Source: Primula veris (Eukaryota > Streptophyta > Magnoliopsida > Ericales > Primulaceae). Taken from it: 64,000 bases of DNA. Below, in pieces: positions 24,401-36,966 of this stretch. Position 1 is the first letter of the stretch, and each line of letters opens with the position of its first letter. The notes under the pieces are model-generated. The model had not been told where the DNA came from. It searched no databases and was given only the letters and a program-made list of their open reading frames with translations. A program made the position numbers and the translations under genes. The stretch is from the NCBI GenBank assembly GCA_963682055.1, contig OY821742.1, forward strand, positions 1,511,816 to 1,575,815, given 5' to 3'.

Positions 24401-27400
24401 CCGGCATTAGACACTTTTGGCTATCCAAGATTCCTAATACCAATAATGGTTGCTACCAGGCGTAACAAGCCAACACAATGAATAGGCCAATATAAAATAA
24501 AATAATAGATATGCTAATATTCTAGTTCCAGAACACGTTTTAATGGTTAGTTCCAAGAGAAACATTATTAACTATATCAGGTATTCGAACATCTCAATTT
24601 TGAAATGAGCCACATTATGTGTTTAAACACTCAGTAAAATGATAGTTGCCTTGGACAATACGCTCATTTAACATTCAAAGCAATTCCAGATAGGACACGC
24701 TTTACATGTATAACAACATGGGCTTATAGTTACTTATTTTCATATCAATTAAAAAAAGTTTGTAGTGGTAATCATAAATATGCTTTTATATTAACTATAA
24801 GACCCCTTAATTAGCTATGACGACTTGTAGTTTATACTACCAGTGCAGAACCAATAGGCATTAATGTAAAGTAAGCAATTTTTGCCAAGTTTAGAATGGA
24901 AAGTGCCCTATATTTCAGGACGGACGTAAAAAGAAAATCAAAGCCTATCTTAGTGGGACGGAGGGACTAGATAGGAATAATTGCTTAATTGACATATATG
25001 CCTTCAATTCGTCCATTGGTTTCTTAAAAGTACAAGTCAAAATAATTTTAAAATAATAATAAAATGCAATACTGCTATAACAAAAACCAGACTAACAGAA
25101 CAAGTGACGGGCTGCTACATTCTGATTATAATAACACTGATATAGGTTTTATAAATAAGTTCCAGAAGAATTGAGCAACTATCCGAACATTGAAATACCA
25201 CCTATAGTTCCGGAATGAGCCTGCTACATAGGGTGTTCAAATACCCAACATGCTTATCGTTGACACATTTTATCTGGCTCAATAGCTAAAAGTTACCTAC
25301 GAGGCAGTTAATATTATTTACAAGGGTAACAAAATGATCACAACTTGAGTCACCACTTTACTCACAGATTATTGGCACCACAATTCACTCGACAAGATGT
25401 TCTGGGTATCCCAACATATTTCATCACGGGGAATTGAGGAGCCACATACCGTTTATGTTAGTCAATATGTGGCTCAAGTTCTGATCATAGCATTATCCTA
25501 ATTATAATGACAACGCTTCATGTTTCCTTATATTTTTGAAGGTGGTTTTAGTTGTTGTAAGAGGGCCATTAGACTTTCCGTAATTGTAACAATCTGATGT
25601 GCAACCTTGTACGTTAGTCTTACATGTTAGGTTTCTAGTAGTTTCACCCACAAAAGAGCTACCACTCCATCCTTTCCCGATAAATTTTTTGACTCACTTG
25701 TACGTGTCAATACCCACTTCTACTTTATTAATGTTAGAAACGACTAATCCATCAGTACTGCTTATGTGGGACTTACATACAGGTCAATCGACATTGTTGC
25801 TTCCAATTTTCTTAAAGTTTTAAAACCAAGTTTCCCATGTCTTGCGTACTACATGCATTTCTTGTCCCCCACTATTTCTAAGTCCGACTTTCTCGCTACT
25901 CATTGTTGTACAATAAATCTTCATTTTCCAAATTAAGAGATACAGTTCAAACACCATGAATAGTTGCTAACACACGTTACATGACTCGATCGAGTAATGT
26001 TGTACAGGCAGATTGATAGACACCATGAAGCGTTGCTGGCACATGTTCGAGCTTTACTTAGACTTAATACTTAACACATATAAGAGCCTAAGCCATGGTT
26101 TCAATTCTTCTAAGATAAAATGCACCATTTCATTGAACATATGAAGTTATATAAACACAAGAAAGAAACATAGCTAAAGTAAGGTCGTCTTAAAATCGTT
26201 GAACTTAGATAAGTGTGGCTCCAACGTGTCACTGATTGAAAAGTTGCATATACTAAAATATTTGAGTTATTATTAGAATCATTTTCTTCTGTAGAGCAAT
26301 TGATACCATGAGTCACATGACTTGGTCTCGGTAATGCTAAACACAGATTTGGTAACAACCCAGAACAATGCAACATTAATTTCAGTTCAGGTCCAAATTT
26401 CTAGTGATTAGTAAATTTGGTCCAGATTTACCTGCTGGGCAATCGATAAGAATGAAATCCGGTGACCCCTCGGCCCTCTCCTTAAGCGCATCCACAAGCC
26501 ACACCATCGCCTTCCCTCCAAACCCGAGTGGTAGCTTCGACCTCGGCTTCGAAATACATAACAATTCAAAATTTGACCATCTCTTATCCCTCACCAACGC
26601 CTGATCTAATCTACAGTCCCCATTAAGAACCTCAACCGCAGTGTAATTAACACGATTCTCAAGACCTAATAACATATAGAAAAAAATAATTAGTCCTAAG
26701 ATTTTGAAACTTTTAATAGCTGTTTTTGCCACTTTTTTCAAGAATTTAAAAAAAAAAAAAACAACTAAACGTGTGTGATTTATCTGTAACCTTACTAATG
26801 AGGTTATTATGGCCATCTTAGTCTTAAAAAGCAAAAACCGATAAACAAATACCAATAAAGGCTAACTTTTTACGCAGTTTTCAACACTCCTGCAGTTTTT
26901 TGTAAGCTAGCTTTTAGTTGAGAAACGTCTAAATAAAGCTCAAAAGCTAATGTTTTTAAGCTTTACTTTTAGTTTTACGCCACTTTTTTTCAGAATCAAA
27001 TGAAAATTTACCAGGATGCTATTATTTAACACAAAAAATTAATAAAAACTAGCTTTTTAAGCAGTTTCCGAACACACCCCTATCTGCTCCTTAATAAATC
27101 GAGGTTCCGTTAACCCAATTCATCATCGAACATGTTCAGCAATAGTACAATCAATCGAGTAAATAAGATACATATAAAAACAAATACCCAGTAATAAATC
27201 GAGGTTGCGTAAACCCACGTCGGCATCGATGGCGACAACCGAAAAACCTAACCGAGCCAACGAAAGGCCAACATTAGCAGTGGTGGTAGTTTTCCCAACC
27301 CCTCCTTTTCCGGATGTGATTACTACGACACGTGGAGTCGGTCCCGCGAGCTCGGGCTTGCGGTTGTAGTGCATCGACGAGGCGCGGACGATTGTAGAGA

Positions 27401-27470
27401 GAGGGTGAGGTGGTGATTTGGGGAGGAGAGAGAGTGAAATGTGGGTTGGGAGAGAGATTATTGGTGACAT
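21482..27470 (-). CDS. MIND: Septum-site determining protein MinD, chloroplast
   Basis: ParA/MinD-family ATPase that, with MinE and ARC3, restricts FtsZ ring placement to the middle of the dividing plastid. Three exons, 27470-27188, 26665-26432 and 21909-21482, join in phase to 314 residues; the second intron is 4.5 kb. Visible motifs: deviant Walker A GKGGVGKT (54-61), switch [11 protein letters not shown] (82-91), Walker [10 protein letters not shown] (165-173), then [24 protein letters not shown], of which the first 20 residues are a family signature. The C-terminus [12 protein letters not shown] fits the amphipathic membrane-targeting helix. Residues 1-30 are Ser/Pro-rich without acids, as in a transit peptide, and the start is the first ATG, 20 bp below a (TA)n tract. 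No residues appear lost. In Arabidopsis the MIND gene neighbours a CrRLK1L kinase, as here once the retrotransposon is discounted. Confidence 0.95.
22929..23971. mobile_element. Foldback DNA element in MinD intron 2
   Basis: 1043-bp unit with terminal inverted repeats over about 90 bp. The left end starts GGCCAACTTGTTTAACGTGA and contains ATGGTCATAGGGGACCAGGA; the inverse of the right end starts GGCCAACTTGTTTAAGGTGA and contains ATGGTCATGGGGGACCAGGA. Both flanks read CAC, a possible 3-bp target duplication. No transposase reading frame. The superfamily is unclear: 3-bp duplications occur in PIF/Harbinger and CACTA elements. Confidence 0.65.
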
Positions 27471-27472
27471 TG

Positions 27473-27492
27473 TATATATATATATATATATA
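27473..27492. repeat. (TA)n microsatellite at the MinD start
   Basis: Pure TA run directly upstream of the MinD ATG (minus strand). It lies in the 5' UTR or core promoter. Confidence 0.8.
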
Positions 27493-27672
27493 AAGAGAGA
27501 ATTAGGGTTTAAGAAGATGAAGTAGACATTGTTGATAGAGAGAGAGGGAGAGATTTAGAGAAAGAGAAAGTGATGTAACTATGCAAGTACTAGGCTTGTT
27601 TGGTTGTAGTATAAGATAGTAAAAAAAAAAAAATTAGTAAAAAAAAAGGTGTTAATTAACTTTTACTACTCA

Positions 27673-27927
27673 CTCCCTTTCTAGGTTCGGTTCGGTTTTT
27701 AGCAAAACCAAAACCGAGCATATTTTTCGATTCGTTTTTTTTTTTTTTTTTCCGCTTATTTTCGGGCTTTTTTGGTTTTTTTTTGATTTTTTTCGGTTTT
27801 TTTCAGTTTCGGTCTTTTTCGATTCGGTTTTATTGAAAATCGAAACCGACCAAAAAAAATTTTGGTTTTTCGGTTTCGGTATTTTTCGGTTCGGTTATCG
27901 GTCCGATTCGGTTTTTCGCCCAACCCT
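27673..27927. repeat. AACCGAACCG-rich repeat, copy 3
   Basis: Read on the minus strand it starts TAGGGTTGGGCGAAAAACCG and continues as AACCGAA repeats to near 27673. The start abuts the end of a Stowaway copy at 27929, as if one element had inserted into the other. A 60-codon frame inside it is only the repeat translated. Confidence 0.6.
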
Positions 27928-27928
27928 A

Positions 27929-28152
27929 CCGTTCTCATTTAATTGTCAACTACGAAGTTACGTGTAATTTTGACCGGCTTATAACTTGTATCAAACTTGT
28001 CAAAATGAATTTTGTTAAAATATAATCATAAAATTTAACATTTGAACTATATGATCAATTTTTGAAATTTTCGTTCCGACAATTTTGATACAAGTTCTTG
28101 CCCGGTCAAAATTGCACGTAGTTTCGTAGTGGATAATTAAATGGTAACGGAT
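27929..28152. mobile_element. Stowaway MITE, left end truncated
   Basis: Begins CCGTTCTCATTTAATTGTC and carries TAACTTGTATCAAACTTG paired with CAATTTTGATACAAGTTC, the internal core of the window's Stowaway family. The first few bases of its left terminal repeat are interrupted by the neighbouring AACCG repeat. Confidence 0.65.
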
Positions 28153-29285
28153 TGACTATTTTACCATTGTCATTTACCAATTTAGTATCCGACTTTTCAG
28201 TTTTACCGATTTGTTCTCAATATATTAATTTTGGACCAATTAAGGGTCTGACGGACATAACTCGACGAATTTACACTCACTATGGGTTCGTTTGGCAACA
28301 GATTTTTTTAGTTTATTTTTGAATGTTTGGTTTTAAAAATTTGTGGGTGTTTGGACAGTCAGATTATTTTAGCTTTTGAAAAACAGATTTTTAGTCTAAA
28401 AATGCTATAAAAAAAAAATATGATTTTTAAAGTCTACGGTTTGTTTGGTAACAGGTTAATATACATATTTTTTATTTAAAAAAAAACGTATATTTCACGT
28501 TTGGAGATCTATTTTAGATAGATGTTTACAAAATTACACTTATTATGTGATACGTTAGAGAACATGTTTCAAATAAATCTATTTTGTCAGTATGTCCTTT
28601 TCTTTATCAAAATGTTTCAAATGTTTATGGAGATTCTTGCTCTCATTAGACGCCCAACCTACTTTTTTTTTGTTGCTCTTAAATGCACATCCTTTATCGT
28701 ATTTAGTTACCACATACACGCTCGGGAAAAATTTATACACACTCGTATAAATTGTATACACAATCGTGAACTATATAAACAATCGGGTAAATTGCATTTT
28801 TACGAAAGAAAACTTTTAAGAGTCGCACGTTATAAAAATATAATTCGTTATAAATGTATTGTTTTGGTAATTGGCCCAATCAGATGGGTATTTTATAAGT
28901 AAAATAAAAGTATCATTTTTACATTTAGCATTCCACTAATTTATGTTTACAATATTACAAAAAGAAATATTTGTAAGAGCACCGGCCCTTAAATTTTCTA
29001 GTATTAAATGGATACTACACTATCCAAACTATTTGGACTATATCCCTGAATAAGTGTTAATTAGCCGATTTTTTCTTTTTTTCCAAAAGCTAATCACATA
29101 GATTATAACTATATGATGAAGTTTTTAAATTTTCCATTTCGGAAATTTCGATATGAAAAATTTAATAACCAAAAGTGTATGTATTTTTGTATTGAACATT
29201 TATTAATAATATATTTAGGTACATAATTAATATTACATTTTGAAATAATATATGTAGGTAATCCTATCAAGAAACCAATTGACTA
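28153..29285. other. Intergenic region, low-complexity
   Basis: Contains duplicated GTTTGTTTGGTAACAG-like stretches (28287-28460), typical of decayed hAT-type MITE ends, and A/T runs. A 126-codon frame at 28522-28902 has no recognisable protein character and was not annotated. Confidence 0.4.
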
Positions 29286-29409
29286 CTCCCTCCGTTTCTA
29301 TTTAATTGTCTATTACGAATTTTGACCGTCTTATAACTTATATCAAAATTATCGAAATAATTTTTTTTAAATCTAATTAATAAAATTTAACATTTAAACT
29401 ATATGATCA
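29286..29409. mobile_element. Stowaway MITE, 5' half, split by the retrotransposon
   Basis: Starts CTCCCTCCGTTTCTATTTAA after TA and carries the family core as far as AACTATATGATCA. The rest of the same MITE resumes at 46880 after the LTR element; GATCA (29405-29409) is repeated at 46875-46879 as the target duplication. Confidence 0.85.
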
Positions 29410-29977
29410 TGATAGAACATGAAAATCAGACCCAAGTATTTTATTCGGGTCATAATCATCCCACTTTATAAATGGGTATCCAACGCTTAAATGGGTCATC
29501 TCATACTTTTTATAGGAATTGGGGTGCTACTATCCAAAGCCCAAGCCCAATCAAAGGGGGACCCTTGTCTGAAAAATCCCTGAGATGAAGACATTTGTCA
29601 ATATCCTAGAAGGCGCAGTTGCCTATAAATAGCCAACTACCCCTCCTAGAAAATGACCAGAAAATCTATCCAAAAAATATAGAGAGAAGTTAAGAAAAGA
29701 GAGAAACTAACCAAAGCATATCACTTCGAGAAATAAACCGAGACAAGACAGCCGAGCACCGAATAAAAGAGGAGAAAGGTCAAGACGAGAGATTGAATAG
29801 TTATATCGAGCATAATCGTAAAACCGAAATACTGATCCGAGCAAATGTAATAGTCCGAATAAGGACAATAATCCGAGCAATAATAAAGATCAGGAAGTAT
29901 CAGTTACTCGTGGTTTATTTATCATTATATCATTGTTGAAAGGCCTAACGCCACCGACCAAAGTTATGGCCTTATCA
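29410..29977 (+). repeat. 5' LTR
   Basis: Begins TGATAG and ends TTATCA, with the short inverted ends TGATA/TATCA. A TATA box TATAAATA lies at 29624-29631, which would start transcription in the middle of the LTR. It matches the 3' LTR at all but one position seen. Confidence 0.95.
29624..29631 (+). promoter_or_regulatory. LTR TATA box
   Basis: TATAAATA in the context GCCTATAAATAGCC, the only canonical TATA motif in the LTR; the 3' LTR has the same motif. Its position is consistent with a U3/R border about 30 bp downstream. Confidence 0.7.
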
Positions 29978-29979
29978 AA

Positions 29980-29997
29980 TGGTGCCGTCTCCGGGAA
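29980..29997 (+). promoter_or_regulatory. Primer-binding site
   Basis: TGGTGCCGTCTCCGGGAA begins two bases after the 5' LTR. TGG matches the CCA end of a tRNA, and the position is standard for minus-strand priming. Which tRNA is used could not be decided by eye. Confidence 0.8.
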
Positions 29998-30056
29998 TCA
30001 TCTAGTTCCCAACTAGTTTAGAATTCGAATACCAATACTCTGCCAGACGAGCGACA

Positions 30057-31928
30057 ATGGTTACCAATGCAGAGGAAACCCATCCCGAGATAGTAGAGAC
30101 CAATAACCAAAACACGCAAATTAGCCAACAAGACCTCGACGATCTACTCGCTATCCGCGACAGATATGAAGCTATCCAATCCGGAAACCAACCAACAACC
30201 TCCTACGTCAACCAAGAACAACCGGTCGAACCACCCCGACATTTCATCGAAGGGATTGTCGACGAACACCTTTCGTCCTCGGGGGACGAACAAGACGTGC
30301 CCGTATTAAGGCGTGCACGAAGACGCTTAACCGGGTCCCAAGCAGGGCCGAGCTCAAGAGTCCCATTGCCTACGGCCTCGGTCAACTCCGGTGCTCGTTT
30401 ACAAACGGACGAGGCCCGTCAGTTTGGTATGCCCGAGGATCATGTACTCGGACAGTCGCCCCGACTGCCGTCTAATTCTCCGAGGATGATTACACCACCC
30501 ACAGTGGAGGTACAACATGTCGTTCCATTAGCCGATGAAAGGAACTACACCCAGCTACAAGCTCAGCTGGCGGCATGCATGACGGCCATGACAGCGGCCG
30601 GCATCGTATTGCCAGTTATCCAACCCGACAAAGACCCACGCCATGAAGTGGAAGACTCTGCCTACAGGGCCGCCCTGGAGGCAGCGGGTCGGCGACCCGA
30701 TACAAGAGTCCCCCACCAAGGGGGCAATGTCCCAATAACTATCTTCCGTCCGAACACTCATATGGAACGTGTCCACACAAACACGAAGGACGATAGATAT
30801 CCCGAATACAGGATCGGGGAGGGATATGGCCCACCACCACATCAGGGAGGATACCCTCCCCCCTACCAAGTCACGGATGACGCGTTCCAACAGGCTTGAA
30901 ACGTATGCCAAGAAACCCCGTGTGCTGAACAGATCACGCGGTACCGCAATCCTATGGGATTCGTCATCCCCGAATTCAGGCTCTATGACGGGAAGAGTTG
31001 CCCTATCGACCATCTGAGGCACTACAAGACGAAGATGGAACTATGGAGTGATGACCATGCACTGATGTGCAAATTTTTCAAAAACAGCTTGGGTCAAGAG
31101 GCTTCGTCATGGTATCATAACTTACCACGGGGCTCCATCAGAAACTGGGCAGAACTGCTAAGAGCGTACTCCACCCGATACACTGCTCATCGGAAAAAGA
31201 AGGTTAGTATCGAAACCCTTCTTAAAATGACGATGATGCCAAATGAAAGGCTCAATGATTACTGCATACGTTTTATCGACGTAGCAAACCAGATTCCGCG
31301 ATATGCCAATAATATAGCCATCCAAAACTTTATCAATTCCATCCCTAATGGCTATTGGGCGAGAAGGAAGTTCATAGGCAAAAACTTCCCAACCACTGAT
31401 TCCCTGCTAGCCTATTGTACCCACCTCACCGATAAAAACGACGAATTGCGTTTCCTCAACCGGACTCTACCGAGAAGAGAGTCGGTCCGCGAGGCACAGG
31501 TGGGTCGCAAAAGAGTTAGAAATAACCAGGGAGAAGCATTCCAACCGACCAGAAAGGGCAAAGAGCCCGAGGTCCATAGCAGGGGAGAGCGACCCCGAGC
31601 ACTAGAGCCCAAACCGCTCCAGATCGCATACCCAACACCGACCAACGAACATAAACCGCTCCAGCTCGCCTACCCGATGCCACCCAAGCCATTTCAACAG
31701 GTTCGGCCCCAAGAGAGGGAACACCGAAACCCTTTCGGACCGGTCGAGCTGCGATACACTTTTAACCTGTCTGCTGAAGATATCCTCAAGGATATATGCA
31801 GGGAAAGTTGGTATTCCTGACCACAACCGATCATCTCTCCCCCCAGTCAGAGAGATTCCAAGCTCTTCTGCGCATATCACGAGGATCACGGCCATCTCAC
31901 TGAGCATTGCCGTAACCTACGATGGAGA
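30057..31928 (+). pseudogene. gag: gag of the Tat/Retand-like element, two in-frame stops
   Basis: The frame opens with ATG at 30057 and stays in one frame into pol. A disordered N-terminal part (to 30896) is followed by TGA at 30897. The capsid-type gag domain (PF03732-like) follows: FVIPEFRLYDGKSCPIDHL, KFFKNSLGQEASSWYHNLP, WAELLRAYSTRY, ETLLKMTMMPNERLNDYCIR. A second TGA is at 31818, and then a CCHC-like knuckle FCAYHEDHGHLTEHC at about 31866-31910. The sequence on both sides of each stop is unmistakably continuous, without insertion or deletion, so these are point nonsense changes. Both can be explained by a single C-to-T or G-to-A transition. Full-length Gag cannot be made from this copy without readthrough. 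Confidence 0.9.
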
Positions 31929-34900
31929 ATGAACCAGTGGGGCGATGCAGGATACCTAGCCAAGTTCATCAAAGGAGCTGGGAATAAAGGCAAGCAACTG
32001 GCCATCGAGGGATCTGACAACCGGCAAGGCAAAACGATCAACGTCGTTCATATGTCACGACCCAATGGCCCAGGCGGGGAACGATCACGACAACGGCAGC
32101 TGGCCCACTTTGGCCAAGTAGCCAAGACATCACAGGCGTCGCCCTCTAAACGACAATGCACTCCACGACGACATCCGCCCATTTCTTTCTCGGATCTTGA
32201 CGAAGAAGGGGTGATTTACCCCCACGGAGACGCCATTAACCTCCGTGTTCAAATCGGCCTAGACACAGTCAGCAGGGTACTTGTCGACCAAGGAGCCTCT
32301 TGTGATATCATGTACAAAGAGCTCTTCGACAAGATGGAACTCAAGCTGCAAGATCTTCAGCCTACCGATGTCACACTGATCGGATTCATCTCCGAAACGA
32401 CCAAACCTTTGGGTAAGATTGTCCTCAATGTCACAACAGGGTCCATGTCGGTTCCCGTAGAGTTCTTAGTGGTCGACGATCACTCCGGGCACAACGCAAT
32501 ATTGGGCCGACCATGGTTACATGCCATGAAGGCCATACCCTCGACCTATCACCAAAAGGTCAAATACCCGAATGATAGGGGGGCGATCGAGACCGCCAGA
32601 GGATGTCAAGAAGATTCAAGACGCTGCGAGGACATCACCGCGACTCTCCAACAACAACGAAGCACTGTGGAACAACCCACCAGCACAAAGAAGCTGATCA
32701 GCCAAATATCCAAAGCCGAAAGGGTTGTCGAAGAACAAGTAGGAGAGACACTTAGGAAGGTGTATATCCCGGATATGGACGAGGAGCACTATTTCCTCCT
32801 CGGCGATAACCTTCCAAAACGGGAATCCGAGGAGTTAGAAGCGTTCCTTTTCAGCAACATTGATAAATTCGCCTGGAGTCCTAAAGACATGCCGGGCCTA
32901 GACCCCAATACAGCATGCCACCACCTAAGTGTAAACGCCGAGTATAAGCCAATAGCACAGAGGGGCAGAAAAGTCTCTGTACAGCACAGAGCAGCTATAA
33001 TCGCTGAAGTACAAAAGCTATTTGAGGCTGGAGCCATAAGGGAGGTTTACTATCCAAAATGGTTGTCCAACCCGGTCGTCGTCCCTAAGAAGAACGGGAA
33101 GGAGAGAGTCTGTATAGACTTCACCAACCTCAACAAAGCCTGCCCGAGGGACCACTTTCCTCTTCCAAGGATCGATCAACTGGTGGACGCAACAGCGGGA
33201 GCAGAACGGATGACCTTCCTTGACGCGTACTCAGGATACCATCAAATTCCCCTCGCCCGCGAAGATCAAGAAAAGACTTCGTTTATCTCACCTTTGGGAA
33301 ATTATTGCTATACGGTAATGCCGTTCGGCCTACGCAATGCAGGAGCAACATACCAAAGGATGATAACACGGGTATGTCGAGATCATATAGGGAAAACAAT
33401 GGAGGTATACATAGACGACATGGTCGTCAAAAGCGAAAGAGCCACATCCCACCTTCAAGATATCAGGGACGTTTTCCGAACGCTGGGCGAGCACAAACTG
33501 AAACTCAATGCGAGCAAGTGTGCATTTGGCATCAGCAAAGGGAAATTCTTGGGACATATGGTTAGCCGACGAGGAATAGAGGCCAATCCCGATCAAATAA
33601 CGGCTCTACGAAACCTATCGGCGCCCAAGAATAAGAAACAGGTACAAGAGCTCACGGGAATGATGGCCGCGCTGAGCAGGTTCATTAGCCGATCCACAGA
33701 TAAGGGACGGCCATTTTTCGAATCACTCAAGAAGGATAGAAAATTCGTCTGGGACCCGGAATGTGAAGCTTCATTCAACAATCTCAAAGAGTACTTGAGG
33801 ACATTGCCACTGCTAGTAAGGCCGAACAGAGGAGACATTCTGGCATGCTACCTAGCAGTTTCCTCTACAGCTGTGAGCGCGGTCATCCTGAGAGAAGAAG
33901 GTCGCGAACAATTTCCGATCTACTTCATCAGCAAGACTCTGGTCGAAGCCGAAACACGTTATCTACCCTTGGAAAAGCTGTGTCTGGCATTGGTCGTCGC
34001 AACCAGGAAGTTGCCACACTATTTCATAGCTCATCAGGTCCGGGTATACACAAAATTTCATATTAAAGAGTCGCTTCGGCGGACGGACGTTAGTGGCCGA
34101 GTTGCAGCCTGGGGGGTCGAGCTATCCCAATTTCATATCGAGTTCGCACCCCGCCACGCCATAAAGGGACAAGTCCTGGCTGATTTCGTCGCAGAATTCA
34201 CCGAAGGCTATGACGAGCCTTTGGCACTCTCTCCACAATCACACTGGAAGATACATGTCGATGGATCAGCCACCAAGGACGGATCGGGAGCAGGGATCGT
34301 CCTAAAGTCCAGCGAGGGAGCAATCATCGAAAAAAGCATAAAACTGGGCTTCCGAGCTACCAACAATGAGGCAGAATACGAGGCCATGATAAATGGCATG
34401 CTTATTGCCCGGTCCCTCGGATGCTCCCACTTAATTGCAAGCTCAGACTCCATGCTCATCGTCAATCAAGCCATCGGCGAGTACCAAGCGAAAGATGATA
34501 GAATGATCCTCTACCAAGAGAAAGTCCAAAGCTTGATGGCAACCTTCGAACAGTGCGAGTTAGTAAGAATCAATCGCACCGAGAATGCACATGCCGATGC
34601 ATTGGCCACCCTAGCCTCGACACTAACATTGACTGACACCCGGTCGATCACAGTGGAACTACTACCGACCCCGAGCATAATAAAAAGGGTAAACCGGGTG
34701 ACATCGATACAGTACGAACTAGGATGGATGGAGGACATGACCCATTATCTGCGAAATGGAACGCTTCCGGTTGACAAGATAAAAGCGCTGAAAATTACAA
34801 GAAAAGCTCCTCGCTTCTGGCTATCCGAGGACGATAAACTATATAAATCCAGTTACCAGGGACCACATCTACTGTGCGTCCCGACCGAGCTACAACTGCC

Positions 34901-35975
34901 GGTCTTGGAAGAAATCCACGAAGGATCTTGTGGTGCACACATCAAAGGGCGATCCCTTGCAAACAAGGCAGTGACCCAAGGATATTGGTGGCCCTATATC
35001 AAGCGAGACGCCGATGCATACGTCCAACGATGCGACAAGTGCCAACGATTCGCCAAGATACCACGGCTCCCTTCATCTATGATGACCCCGGTATCAGCAC
35101 CATGGCCGTTCGCTCAATGGGCAATCAATTTGGTCGGTAAACTCCCAAGAGCACCTGGGAATGTGGAATATCTAATCGTTGCGACTGATTATTTCACCAA
35201 ATGGGTCGAAGCTAAACCCCTCCGAGAAATCAAAGCCAGCAACGTCAAACAATTCATTTGGGAATACATCATAACTAGGTTCGGAATACCGTACGCTATA
35301 GTCGCCGACAACGGAACCCAGTTCAAAGATGCCAATTTACAGCTGTGGTACGAGGAACTCGGTATCCGAAAATTCTATTCGACGCCGACATACCCACAAG
35401 GGAACGGGCAGGCCGAAGTGTCAAACCGAACAATATTAGACGGCATCAAGACCACCCTTGAACAGGCAAAGGGGAGGTGGCCCGAGCGGTTACTCAACGT
35501 TTTATAGTCGTGCCGAACTACACCCAAGACGGGCACCAAGGAAACCCCGTTTAGCTTAGCATACGGTGTTGAGGCCGTCATACCGACAGAGATCGGGCTA
35601 CCTACGCTCCGAACAACGTTGGTCGAGCAGGGAAATAATGAACAAAGAATGAGAGAAGAGCTCGACATGATAGACGAGAAACGAAAGATAGCGGCCCTTA
35701 CCTTAGCTAAATACCAGCAAAGCGTAAAGCAAACCTATGACAAGAGAGTAAAAGGATCTAAAGAATTCATGGTAGGAGAACTGGTGCTGCGACGAGTGAC
35801 GGTCTATACCCGCAACGAAATACATGGCAAACTGAGCCCTACCTGGGAAGGCCCATACGAAATCGTCAAGCGAACGAGTCCAGTCTCTTACAAAATCAAA
35901 AGCGTCCTCTTCGCCAACAGCCGAGGGGAAAAGAATTCCTGGAACGTGGCTAACTTAAAGAAGTACTACGTATAG
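31929..35975 (+). pseudogene. pol: pol polyprotein: protease, RT, RNase H, archaeal-type RNase H, integrase; one stop
   Basis: Continues the gag frame. Protease active site VDQGAS at 32283-32300; RT about 33040-33540 with VPKKNGKERVCIDFTNLNKA, MPFGLRNAGATYQ and YIDD (33408-33419); Ty3-type RNase H about 33830-34200; second RNase H about 34240-34630 with Asp in HVDGSA, Glu in NNEAEYEA, Asp in SDSM and Asp in AHADALA; integrase zinc region with CDKC near 35035; integrase core with Asp in VADNGTQF (35307) and Glu in GQAEVSN (35415). The first catalytic Asp of the integrase triad, expected in the WxxDLVG context, reads Asn (AAT, 35127-35129, WAINLVG). TAG at 35505-35507 stands where relatives have Trp in the LW-x-x-RTTP motif; the frame then runs on to TAG at 35973. 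Protease through RNase H could be active, but integrase looks dead twice over. Confidence 0.92.
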
Positions 35976-36210
35976 GCAATGCTCCGAATACAGGTGCTAC
36001 CTTACCCTTCTTGCTTAATGGCATTATCTTTTCTTTTGAATGAATAAAATATATTATTATGCTGTCTACTAATACTATGAGATTCTCAACATGGCCGAAG
36101 TGCCTAGAAATACTATAAAATCCCGTAAATGGCGTGTTACCGAAGGAACGTCTAGGGATACTATGATTGAACGAATAAAATATATTATTATGCTGTCTAC
36201 TAATACTATG

Positions 36211-36966
36211 AAATCCCGTAAATGGCGTGTTACCGAAGGAACGTCTAGGGATACTATGAAATTCCCAGCATGGCCGAAGTGCCTAGGAATACAATGAAAG
36301 TCCGTAAATGGCGTGTTACCAAAGGAACGTCTAGGCATACTATGAAATCCCGTAAATGGCGTGTTACCGAAGGAACGTCTAGGGATACTATGAAATTCCC
36401 AGCATGGCCGAAGTGCCTAGGAATACAATGAAAGTCCGTAAATGGCGTGTTACCAAAGGAACGTCTAGGCATACTATGAAATCCCGTAAATGACGTGTTA
36501 CCGAAGGAACGTCTAGGGATACTATGAAATTCCCAGCATGGCCGAAGTGCCTAGGAATACAATGAAAGTCCGTAAATGGCGTGTTACCAAAGGAACGTCT
36601 AGGCATACTATGAAATCCCGTAAATGGCGTGTTACCGAAGGAACGTCTAGGGATACTATGAAATTCCCAGCATGGCCGAAGTGCCTAGGAATACAATGAA
36701 AGTCCGTAAATGGCGTGTTACCAAAGGAACGTCTAGGCATACTATGAAATCCCGTAAATGGCGTGTTACCGAAGGAACGTCTAGGGATACTATGAAATTC
36801 CCAGCATGGCCGAAGTGCCTAGGAATACAATGAAAGTCCGTAAATGGCGTGTTACCAAAGGAACGTCTAGGCATACTATGAAATCCCGTAAATGGCGTGT
36901 TACCGAAGGAACGTCTAGGGATACTATGAAATTCCCAACATGGCCGAAGTGCCTAGGAATACTATG
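36211..36966. repeat. 134-bp tandem repeat in the retrotransposon, about 5.6 copies
   Basis: Units start at 36211, 36345, 36479, 36613, 36747 and 36881 (partial). Each is 48 + 38 + 48 bp: two related 48-bp blocks with CCGTAAATGGCGTGTTACC and a 38-bp block with CAGCATGGCCGAAGTGCC, each ending ATAC(T/A)ATG. Irregular relatives precede it from 36062. The copies are almost identical. Repeats at this site are known in Tat-lineage elements and have given rise to satellites. The 68-87-codon frames over it are only the repeat translated. Confidence 0.93.

Noticed and set aside
28522..28902. A 126-codon plus-strand frame
   Set aside because: Composition is Phe/Ile/Tyr-rich low complexity with no recognisable domain, promoter or partner; treated as chance.
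30203..35668. Several 60-155-codon minus-strand and off-frame frames within gag-pol
   Set aside because: They are shadows of the conserved gag-pol frame and have no own motifs.
36075..36874. A repeated 72-codon minus-strand frame
   Set aside because: It is the 134-bp tandem repeat translated; identical copies follow the repeat period.
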